Part shown: piece by piece, positions 21,840-28,453 of the stretch
Position numbering within the stretch: the stretch's first letter is position 1
Layout of the letters: every line of letters starts with the position of its first letter
Origin: Rhodoferax sp. UBA6134
GTDB lineage: Bacteria; Pseudomonadota; Gammaproteobacteria; Burkholderiales; Burkholderiaceae_C
DNA: 28,453 nt
Assembly: GCA_002422455.1 (NCBI GenBank)
Contig: DIVK01000081.1
Coordinates: 1 to 28,453 of the forward strand
Direction: 5' to 3'
Translations under genes and position numbers: made by a program
The notes under the pieces: generated by a model
Seen by the model: the letters and a program-made list of their open reading frames with translations, nothing else
The model's database searches: none
What the model was told of the DNA's origin: nothing

Positions 21840-23738
21840 ATGAATAAAGTTGATTTGGCTGTTCAGGTCATGACGCCGGAGATGGCGTGTTATCACGCTG
21901 ATCTGGTGCAGCGAAATGAGGTTAGCGCGCGCTCGATGCCTGTGGTCATGCGCTCCACCGCAGTGCGGCGCGGGCGCGGGCCGTTGGCGGGTCTGATGCG
22001 CAACAAAGCGCTTTGCCCCGTGTTTCAGCCCATCGCTTCGTTGCGGGATGGCGCCATTTATTCCCATGAGGCCCTGATCCGGGGGCCGCAAGGTACAGCC
22101 TTTTATGCGCCAGACGCGCTGTTGGCGGCAGCCGCATGGGAGCGGCTGAACTTTGAATTTGAAAGCCTGTGCGTCATGACGGCATTTGAGTGCTGGGGTG
22201 AGCTGGGTGAGACCGGACGCTTGTTTGTGAACGTCAGTGCGCAGGTGCTGGTGCAGATTTTGAAACAGTGCGGCCGCGATGCCCTGATGGAACTGGTGAG
22301 CAGCTTTGGTGTGTTGCCGCGCAGGCTGGTGCTGGAGATTACCGAATATGAGCGGGTCAGCGACATGGATGAACTGGCAAGGGTCGTTCGTGAAATACGC
22401 TCTGCCGGGGTGTCACTTGCATTGGACGATTTTGGCGACGGTCGGTCAAGCCTTCGACTGTGGTCGCAGCTCAGACCGGAGATCGTGAAGATCGACAAGT
22501 ATTTCACCAAAGACATCAGCCAGCACGCCGACAAGCTCAAAACAATTCAGGCCCTGCAGCAAATTGCCGCTATTTTTGATACCGCGCTGGTCGCGGAAGG
22601 CATTGAGACGGAGGACGACTTGCGTGTTTTGCGTGATCTCGGCATCGCGTACGGGCAGGGCTACCTTCTGGGGCGACCGGCATCGTCGCCGCGTGAGCAG
22701 ATTGAGCCGCGGGCGCTGGACGTGATGCAGGACCGAAGGGTGGCTGTGTTTCCCGAGTTGCGCCGGGCGTCCCATACGGGCTATTCCAGCCGCCTTGCGG
22801 TCATTGAGGCGCCGGCGATCGGCCTGAGTACCACCAACGATGAATTGGCAACCCTGTTTGCGGCCCATGCAGATCTTCATGCGGTGGCCATTGTTGATAG
22901 TGCGCGGCCGGTTGGCATCGTCAACCGCGCACGCTTCATGAATGAATACGGCAAGCTGTATTACCGGGAGGTGTCGGGACGCAAGCCGTGTATCGTGCAC
23001 GCCAACCTTGAGCCCCGGCTGATCGAGCGTGAGCACAATGTTGACGAGTTGATCGGCATCCTCACGTCGGACGACCAGCGTTACCTGAGTGATGGCTTCA
23101 TTGTGACGGACAACGGGCGCTATGAGGGCCTGGGGACGGGAGAGCAATTGGTCCGATCGGTCACGGAAACGCGGATCGAGGCGGCCCGGCATGCCAATCC
23201 CTTGACCTTTTTGCCGGGCAACATTCCCATCAGCCAACACGTTGAGCGGCTGCTGCGCAGCGGTGTCGAATTCGTGGCCTGCTATGCCGACTTGAACAAT
23301 TTCAAACCCTTCAACGACCGCTATGGCTATTGGCGAGGCGACGAAATGATTCGCCTGGTGGCCAGCATTGCCCAGGCGCATTGCGATCCCCAGTGTGATT
23401 TTTTGGGGCACGTGGGCGGCGATGACTTCATCATCCTGTACCAGAGCGCAAACTGGCAACTGCAATGTCAGCAGATCGTGGCCGAATTCGCGAAACGTGC
23501 GGTGGAGTTGTTTGACATGCCGGCCCGCCAGGCCGGCGGCATCCAGGCGGAAGATCGGCACGGGATATCAAGATTTTTTCCCTTGACAACCATATCGATC
23601 GGCGCGGTCAAGATTTATCGCGATGAATACGTCAACGCCGAGCAGGTGGCGTCCGTCGCCGCGCGCGCCAAGCACGACGCCAAGACGCATGGCGAGGGCT
23701 TGCTGGTACGGGACGCGCTGGACTTCAGCCTTCGGTAA
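21840..23738 (+). CDS. EAL-CBS-GGDEF cyclic-di-GMP protein
   Basis: This 632-residue cytoplasmic protein has an EAL phosphodiesterase domain first (about 45-285), a CBS-like pair (about 310-450) and a GGDEF domain last (about 455-630). EAL residues look complete: E77-A-L, LFVNVS, LEITE, DDFGDG, KIDKYF, VAEGIET and GYLLGRP. The GGDEF motif reads GGDDF (526-530). The inhibitory RxxD site upstream reads PQCD, so product inhibition is probably absent. The CBS part may bind a nucleotide. ATG 21840 is chosen; an upstream TTG at 21837 adds one residue. Its last 14 bases overlap the convergent ppx gene. Phosphodiesterase activity is likely, while cyclase activity is uncertain. Confidence 0.9.
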   Translation: MNKVDLAVQVMTPEMACYHADLVQRNEVSARSMPVVMRSTAVRRGRGPLAGLMRNKALCPVFQPIASLRDGAIYSHEALIRGPQGTAFYAPDALLAAAAWERLNFEFESLCVMTAFECWGELGETGRLFVNVSAQVLVQILKQCGRDALMELVSSFGVLPRRLVLEITEYERVSDMDELARVVREIRSAGVSLALDDFGDGRSSLRLWSQLRPEIVKIDKYFTKDISQHADKLKTIQALQQIAAIFDTALVAEGIETEDDLRVLRDLGIAYGQGYLLGRPASSPREQIEPRALDVMQDRRVAVFPELRRASHTGYSSRLAVIEAPAIGLSTTNDELATLFAAHADLHAVAIVDSARPVGIVNRARFMNEYGKLYYREVSGRKPCIVHANLEPRLIEREHNVDELIGILTSDDQRYLSDGFIVTDNGRYEGLGTGEQLVRSVTETRIEAARHANPLTFLPGNIPISQHVERLLRSGVEFVACYADLNNFKPFNDRYGYWRGDEMIRLVASIAQAHCDPQCDFLGHVGGDDFIILYQSANWQLQCQQIVAEFAKRAVELFDMPARQAGGIQAEDRHGISRFFPLTTISIGAVKIYRDEYVNAEQVASVAARAKHDAKTHGEGLLVRDALDFSLR

Positions 23739-25248
23739 AGCTCAGCGAGCAGGGTGTTTTCTGCCACGCCAGCACCTCTTCCCGCAGGAGATGGGCCGAT
23801 TGGGGGTAGGCCTGCACCCACCCTGCGCGGCAGCCGAGGACAAAACGGTTGGCATATTCCACTTCACGCGTCAAGGCCAGGCCATCCAGGTCCGGGTCGC
23901 GCCGGGCGTGGCACAAAATGACGGCCAGACGCAGCGCCAGCAATTGCTGCACGAACATATCGTCTTCAAAATCCACGTCCAGTTTGCGCAGCTTGCCCCG
24001 GTGTCCCAGTACCAGCAGGCTGAGCTTGTGCAGTTCGGACAAGGCGAAGCCCATGGCATCGGAATTGTCCAGAATGTAGGCGCCGTGCTTGTGGTAGTCA
24101 CTGTGCGAGATCCGGCTGCCAATTTCATGCAATTGGGCGGCCCAGTCCAGTTTTTGGCTCGGGCGGCGCTCGTCCACCGGGCTTATGGCCGGGTTGCCCG
24201 GTGTCAGGGCCCGGTCTTGAAGTTGTCCAAACAAATGGGTGGCGACCTTGCCGACGCGCTGGCCATGCACCGTGTCGGCGCCAAATTTGGCGGCCAGCCG
24301 CTGGACCGATCTGGCACGCACGTCGGTCTGATCTTCCGTGCGGCCCATCAGGTCATGCAACAGTCCGTGGCGCAGGCCGCCGTTGGTCTGTTGCATTTGG
24401 TCGATCTGCAACAAGTCGAAAACGGCCCGCAAAATACTCAGGCCGCCGCCGATGATTGCGCGCCGGTCGTCCTTCATGCCCGCCAGCCGGAGCCGGTCCG
24501 CGCTTTGCGCGCTGAGCAGCTTGTCCAGCAGCCAGTCCAGCCCCTGTCGGCTGATGCAGCCCGCGGGCCAGCCCGCCGCGATCAGGACATCACCGACCGC
24601 ACCCACGGTGCCCGCCGAGCCGTAGGCAACGTCCCAGGTGTCGCGCCGGTAAGCGTTCAGGGCCTCGTCCAGCACCGCCTTGGCCGCAATTTCGGCCATT
24701 TGAAAAGCGTGTGCGGTGAACTGCCGGTCCGGAAAATACCGGGTTGACCAGGCAATGCTGCCGACCCGGTAGGATTCCATCAGTGTGGGCTCGAAGCCCT
24801 GACCCAAAATGAGTTCGGTGGAGCGCCCGCCGATGTCGATGACCAAACGGCGCTCGTTGTCCTGGGGCAAGGCGTGGGCAACGCCCTGGTAGATCAGGCG
24901 CGCTTCCTCGCGCCCGGAGATGACGTCAATGGGAAAGCCCAGCAGCTCATTGGCCCGTGCCAGAAACTCATCCCGGTTGCGCGCTTCACGCAGGGTCTGC
25001 GTCGCCACGGCGCGCACTTCTTCGTTGCTGAAGCCGGCCAGCCGCTCGCCAAAACGGGCCAGACAGTCCCAGCCGCGCTCCATGGCCGCCGGCGTCAGGT
25101 TGCGCTCGTCGTCGAGGCCGTTGCCCTGACGCACGGTTTCCTTCAGATACTCGGTACGGTAAAACTGGCCATGCTCAATGCGACCAATTTCAAGGCGAAA
25201 GCTGTTTGAGCCCAAATCGACGGCCGCCAGACGAGTTATGTTTTGCAT
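23725..25248 (-). CDS. ppx: Exopolyphosphatase Ppx
   Basis: This 507-residue Ppx/GppA phosphatase degrades polyphosphate from the chain end, the reverse of PPK in storage terms. The actin-like fold starts with AVDLGSNSFRLEIGRI (about 9-24), the second phosphate-binding loop is VIDIGGRSTELILG (about 140-153), and the C-terminal half is an HD-like helical domain, giving the long Ppx form rather than the shorter GppA form (about 300). ppGpp hydrolysis cannot be ruled out by sequence. It converges with the EAL-GGDEF gene (14-base overlap). I see no Pho-box-like repeat upstream of it. Confidence 0.95.
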   Translation of the reverse strand: MQNITRLAAVDLGSNSFRLEIGRIEHGQFYRTEYLKETVRQGNGLDDERNLTPAAMERGWDCLARFGERLAGFSNEEVRAVATQTLREARNRDEFLARANELLGFPIDVISGREEARLIYQGVAHALPQDNERRLVIDIGGRSTELILGQGFEPTLMESYRVGSIAWSTRYFPDRQFTAHAFQMAEIAAKAVLDEALNAYRRDTWDVAYGSAGTVGAVGDVLIAAGWPAGCISRQGLDWLLDKLLSAQSADRLRLAGMKDDRRAIIGGGLSILRAVFDLLQIDQMQQTNGGLRHGLLHDLMGRTEDQTDVRARSVQRLAAKFGADTVHGQRVGKVATHLFGQLQDRALTPGNPAISPVDERRPSQKLDWAAQLHEIGSRISHSDYHKHGAYILDNSDAMGFALSELHKLSLLVLGHRGKLRKLDVDFEDDMFVQQLLALRLAVILCHARRDPDLDGLALTREVEYANRFVLGCRAGWVQAYPQSAHLLREEVLAWQKTPCSLSFTEG

Positions 25249-25333
25249 CGGCCTGATTTTCCCATATTGCCGTGCCCGCAGGGCGCATGGACGCGACCCG
25301 TGTCGGGTGATTTTCCCGTCAATGCCGGTTGTC

Positions 25334-25786
25334 TTATTCCCGAAAAATCAGTTGTCCTCGAAGTTCGCCGTCGGGGTGGGCTGCCGTGTGAAGGGTGACG
25401 TACCATTTCCCGGCCAGCAGGGCGCTGGCCTGCGCCGGGGTCAGCGTGGCCCGGCCTTCCATCGGGCTCTTGAGCGCACCCTTGAAGGGCAGGGCGATGT
25501 TGGCATTGGCGCCAATGGCGGCCGGGCCATGAAAGTGGCCGGCTGTGGCCGGCCCGCTCAGACCCCTGAATGACAGTTTCCAGCGCAGCAGCCCGGTATT
25601 TTTGTTCAGCAACGCGTACAACCGGCCGGTGGCCGGCGTGGCCACGGGCGGCACCAGGTTCAGGCCCGTCATCTGGGTGCTGAACGCCGCCAGGTGCGCG
25701 TCGGGCTGCAACACGCTGCAACCGGCCACGGCCACGGCGGTGACAAGGGTGACGAACGCGCTGCGGGCGGTAAGACAGAAACGCAT
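25334..25786 (-). CDS. CHRD-domain lipoprotein
   Basis: This 150-residue precursor has a lipoprotein signal: a hydrophobic stretch (AFVTLVTAVAVAGC) ending in a lipobox with Cys at about residue 23. The mature part is one CHRD domain, recognisable by LSGPATAGHFHGPA and the final GELRGQLIF. CHRD domains occur in chordin and in many bacterial envelope proteins of unknown role. I chose ATG 25786 because AGGAG lies 9 bases before it; ATG 25795 (three residues longer) would sit directly against that AGGAG. The gene stands alone on the minus strand. Confidence 0.85.
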   Translation of the reverse strand: MRFCLTARSAFVTLVTAVAVAGCSVLQPDAHLAAFSTQMTGLNLVPPVATPATGRLYALLNKNTGLLRWKLSFRGLSGPATAGHFHGPAAIGANANIALPFKGALKSPMEGRATLTPAQASALLAGKWYVTLHTAAHPDGELRGQLIFRE

Positions 25787-25798
25787 GCGGGACATCTC

Positions 25799-25840
25799 CT
25801 GATGGCGGTGGGTGATGGGGCGTGATGGGGGGAGTGATGG
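25799..25840. repeat. Four short GTGATGG/CCATCAC repeats upstream of the CHRD gene
   Basis: On the plus strand CTGATGG (25799) and three GTGATGG copies (25812, 25822, 25834) occur in 42 bases, joined by G runs. They lie in the 5' untranslated or promoter region of the CHRD lipoprotein gene. Spacing is irregular (13, 10, 12), so they may be low-complexity sequence rather than operators. Confidence 0.45.
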
Positions 25841-25941
25841 AAATTCGGCCCGAGTGTAGGGGCCGCATCCCCCGTGCGCGCGCTTTGCTCTGGATTATGT
25901 GTAACAAAATAGACTGACTTTGCCGTCGGCATTGGCTCTCA

Positions 25942-25960
25942 AGCTATTGTTTCAATAGCT
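25942..25960. repeat. Perfect 8-bp inverted repeat, hairpin
   Basis: AGCTATTG (25942-25949) and CAATAGCT (25953-25960) flank TTT. The gap between the CHRD gene and dinG (25787-26081) contains this hairpin plus the repeats listed separately, with no supported gene. AGCTATTG-type palindromes resemble a dispersed intergenic repeat that I recall from Comamonadaceae genomes. Confidence 0.6.
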
Positions 25961-26038
25961 GATGGTGAGCCGCATGAAGTCTGCAAGCCGATGTCGTGCG
26001 CAGCCCGGTGCAAGTGCGGTGTAATGGCGTTTGCGTCA

Positions 26039-26062
26039 ATCCAACCATCCAACCATCCAACC
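26039..26062. repeat. Tandem ATCCAACC, three copies
   Basis: An 8-base unit occurs three times without interruption, 20 bases before the probable TTG start of dinG. If translation began at the in-frame TTG at 26031, changes in copy number would shift the reading frame. Confidence 0.7.
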
Positions 26063-26081
26063 AGCACCGTGGGTATTTTTC

Positions 26082-28229
26082 TTGAGTTCTGATGCCCTGG
26101 CCAGCCTGTCGCTGGCGGCCTTTGACCGGGTGGTGAGTGCTACGCCGGGCTTTCGTTCACGCCCGGGCCAGCGCGAGATGGCGCAACGCATTGCCAGCAG
26201 CCTGTCGGGCGTGACGTTGGGCGAGCACCCGCAGCCAGGCAAGGCCATTACCGTCATCCAGGCCGGTACCGGTGTGGGCAAGTCGGCGGCTTATCTGTCG
26301 ACCACCGTGGCCATGGCGCTGGCACTCAAGACCCGGGTGCTCATCTCCACCGCCACCGTTGCCCTGCAGGAGCAACTGATGAGCAAGGACCTGCCGGCCC
26401 TGGCCGCGGTGCTGGATACACCGTTTGTCTACGCGCTGGCCAAGGGCCGGGGCCGCTACGTGTGCAAGCTCAAGCTGGAGCGGCTGGTGGGTCTGGGCGG
26501 GGATGATGTCGATGCCGACTTGTTCGAGGCGGATGCCGGTGCGCCGCCGCGCACGGCATTTGTCAGACCACCGCAGGGCGAAGACCCGCAAGAACGTCGC
26601 AGCAAGCTGTACGAGTCGTTGGCAATTGCGCTGGCCGGTGGCAAATGGGATGGCGACCGCGACACCCTGGCCGAGCAGCCCGAGCCGCGCGACTGGTCTG
26701 CCGTGGCGGCTGAGCGCCATACCTGCACGGCCCGGCATTGCCCGCGTTTTCGCGAGTGCAGCTACTACAACGCCCGCATCACGCTGGCCGAGGCGAACGT
26801 GATCGTCGCCAACCACGACCTGGTGCTGGCCTCCTTGGGCCGCAAGGCGTTGCCCGAACTGGACAACTGCCTGCTGGTGTTTGACGAAGGGCATCACCTG
26901 CCGGCCGTGGCGCTGGACCAGTTCGCCAGCGCCATGGACTTGTCCAACCTGCGCTGGCTCGACAAGTTGCCCAAAACCCTGTACGAGGTAAGCGAAAAAT
27001 TGCAGTTCGTGCTGGTGCAGGACGTCGCCACGCTGGCACAGCAGCTCAAGGTGGCCCTGCATGACGTGGGCCGCATCCTGATGGACCTGCTCAAGGTCAA
27101 TACGGCCGGTTACGACACGGTGCATCGCTTCCCAAACGGGGTCTTGCCGGACGATTTGCGCGACCCCATGACTCTGATTCAGGGTCACGCCACGGGGTTG
27201 TCCAGAGTCCTGGAAGCCCTGGGTGCCGAAGTGAAACTGCGCGCCAGGGAAGACCCGGCGCAGGCGGCGAGCTGCTCGTTGCTGTACGCCAGGCTGGGGC
27301 AACTGGCGCCAAAGCTGGGCAGCGTGGTGCAAACCAGCGGCCTGCTGCTGGAGCACGGCCCGCAACCCCTGGCCAAGTGGCTCAAGTCTGATACCAGTTC
27401 GGGCCTGGTGATGCTGACGGCCCATGCCTGCCCGATCGTGCCGGGCGATTTGTTGCGCCAGTGCCTGTGGAGCCAGGTGCGCGGTGCGGTCATCACCTCG
27501 GCTTCGCTCACCACTTGCGGCAGTTTCGATTATTTTCTGCAAGAGGCCGGTCTGCTCAACAACCCCGCCGTCTCGGCACTGGAAGTCGCCAGTCCCTTCA
27601 ACTACCGCACCCAGGGCGAGCTGATCGTGGTGGAAACCGCAGCCGATCCGAAGAACGTCGGGGCCTACACCGGGGAGATGGTGGCCGAGTTGCTGGCGGA
27701 CCTGGGCCAGATCGAGCACGGGGCGCTGGTCCTGTTCACCTCGCGCGTGCAGATGAAGGCGGCGGTTGATGCGCTGGACACCGCGTTGCGGCAGGTGGTG
27801 CTGGTGCAGGGTCAGATGGCGCGGGGCCGGCTGCTGGCGGCGCACCAGGCGCGGGTCGAAGCCGGGCTGCCCGCGGTCATTTTCGGCTTGCAGTCGTTTG
27901 GTGAAGGTCTGGACCTGCCCGGCCAACTGTGCGAAACGGTGTTCATCGCGAAGTTGCCCTTCAGCCCACCGTCCGACCCGGTGGAGGAGGCGCGCGCGGA
28001 GTGGCTCAAGAGCGTCGGGCGCGATCCTTTTTCCGAGCTGGTGGTGCCGGCTACGGGCATCAGGCTGCTGCAGTGGACGGGGCGCGCCATCCGCACCGAG
28101 GACGACCATGCGACCGTGATTTGTTACGACCGGCGTTTGCTGCGGCTGGCGTTTGGGCGGCGCCTGCTGCAGGGCCTGCCGCCGTATGCCGTGTCGCGCC
28201 GGGTTGGCGGCGTGACGCTGGCGGCATAA
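26082..28229 (+). CDS. dinG: ATP-dependent DNA helicase DinG (iron-sulfur, XPD-like)
   Basis: This superfamily 2 helicase unwinds DNA 5'-3' and acts on R-loops, D-loops and forks. Walker A is in QAGTGVGKS (about 62-70). The iron-sulfur cysteines are one in RYVCKLK and three in CTARHCPRFREC. The Walker B/DEAH box reads VFDEGHHL, and the late helicase motifs include FGLQSFGEGLDLPG and QWTGRAIRTEDD. Length is about 715 residues, normal for DinG. No ATG is suitably placed, so I chose TTG 26082 (SSDALASLSLAAFD). TTG 26031 is an in-frame alternative that would translate the ATCCAACC repeat. The gene stands alone on the plus strand. Confidence 0.93.
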   Translation: MSSDALASLSLAAFDRVVSATPGFRSRPGQREMAQRIASSLSGVTLGEHPQPGKAITVIQAGTGVGKSAAYLSTTVAMALALKTRVLISTATVALQEQLMSKDLPALAAVLDTPFVYALAKGRGRYVCKLKLERLVGLGGDDVDADLFEADAGAPPRTAFVRPPQGEDPQERRSKLYESLAIALAGGKWDGDRDTLAEQPEPRDWSAVAAERHTCTARHCPRFRECSYYNARITLAEANVIVANHDLVLASLGRKALPELDNCLLVFDEGHHLPAVALDQFASAMDLSNLRWLDKLPKTLYEVSEKLQFVLVQDVATLAQQLKVALHDVGRILMDLLKVNTAGYDTVHRFPNGVLPDDLRDPMTLIQGHATGLSRVLEALGAEVKLRAREDPAQAASCSLLYARLGQLAPKLGSVVQTSGLLLEHGPQPLAKWLKSDTSSGLVMLTAHACPIVPGDLLRQCLWSQVRGAVITSASLTTCGSFDYFLQEAGLLNNPAVSALEVASPFNYRTQGELIVVETAADPKNVGAYTGEMVAELLADLGQIEHGALVLFTSRVQMKAAVDALDTALRQVVLVQGQMARGRLLAAHQARVEAGLPAVIFGLQSFGEGLDLPGQLCETVFIAKLPFSPPSDPVEEARAEWLKSVGRDPFSELVVPATGIRLLQWTGRAIRTEDDHATVICYDRRLLRLAFGRRLLQGLPPYAVSRRVGGVTLAA

Positions 28230-28253
28230 AGGCGCCTGCTTGAGGGGTGGCGA

Positions 28254-28453
28254 TCAAGCGTTCGCCGCCACCAGAAATTCGCGGCTGATATGCCCCCCCA
28301 GGTTGTTCACCCGGTCCAGAAATTGGGTCAGGTAGGCGTGCAGCCCGGTCGCCAGAATTTCATCAATGCGTCCGTACTGCAATTCGGCGCGCAGACGGCC
28401 GGCCCGGCGCAGGGTTTCGCTGCTCGTGTCGCTGGCCACCAGTGAGAGGTTGT
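28254..28453 (-). CDS. Alpha-E (DUF403) domain protein, C-terminal fragment
   Basis: The frame is open to the right edge, so only the last 65 or so residues are present and the start lies outside the window. The sequence RRAGRLRAELQYGRIDEIL and GLHAYLTQFLDRVNNLGGHI is typical of the C terminus of alpha-E/DUF403 proteins. These are usually next to circularly permuted ATP-grasp and transglutaminase-like genes in peptide-ligation clusters. A GTG at 28439 is internal, not a start. Function unknown. Confidence 0.8.
   Translation of the reverse strand, partial: NLSLVASDTSSETLRRAGRLRAELQYGRIDEILATGLHAYLTQFLDRVNNLGGHISREFLVAANA

Noticed and set aside
26157..28109. 650-codon minus-strand frame opposite dinG
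   Set aside because: It has Gln/His/Arg-rich composition and lies fully within the helicase gene, whose motifs are complete. It is a shadow of high third-position GC.

Overview
The window looks like chromosomal DNA of a betaproteobacterium of the order Burkholderiales, most likely a Comamonadaceae member close to Rhodoferax or Polaromonas. This is inferred from the high GC content, the protein flavour of almost every gene, and short inverted repeats of a type I associate with that family. No rRNA, tRNA, CRISPR array, insertion sequence or prophage gene was found. Nearly all the DNA is coding and no gap without a gene exceeds 300 bases. Positions 1-239, 25787-26081 and 12720-12866 are the larger gaps and hold only repeats or promoter signals.

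Layout. Positions 240-3512 (minus) form a three-gene run: an HDOD signalling protein, a metallo-beta-lactamase-fold hydrolase and the bifunctional NAD(P)HX repair enzyme. Positions 3706-5885 (plus) hold a voltage-gated-type potassium channel with a zinc-ribbon tail and a class C beta-lactamase-like serine hydrolase preceded by an 11-codon leader ORF. Then come a bacteriohemerythrin (minus), a 2OG-Fe(II) dioxygenase, a universal stress protein and the 23S rRNA methyltransferase RlmB. Positions 8715-12719 (minus) carry a split chromate transporter pair, an HD-GYP protein, a lysophosphatidate-type acyltransferase and a protein that looks like an internally deleted MgtC. Positions 12867-16651 (plus) are a TetR regulator with its own palindromic operator, followed by a DevBCA/MacAB-like export system (adaptor, FtsX-type permease, ATPase). 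After a small membrane protein and the C-terminal relic of an ATP-grasp enzyme comes the most interesting part.

Positions 17498-25248 look like a phosphate-starvation and polyphosphate locus: an OlsB-like N-acyltransferase (ornithine lipid type), polyphosphate kinase, SixA phosphatase, a lysine/alanine-rich DNA-binding protein, an EAL-CBS-GGDEF cyclic-di-GMP protein and exopolyphosphatase. Three of the promoter regions (before the OlsB-like gene, ppk and the EAL-GGDEF gene) contain direct repeats resembling Pho boxes, with half-sites mostly repeating every 11 bp. This suggests joint PhoB control of membrane lipid replacement, polyphosphate storage and c-di-GMP signalling. The window ends with a CHRD-domain lipoprotein, the DinG helicase and the C-terminal end of an alpha-E (DUF403) protein that runs off the right edge.

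All family names come from reading the translations by eye. No database search was run.
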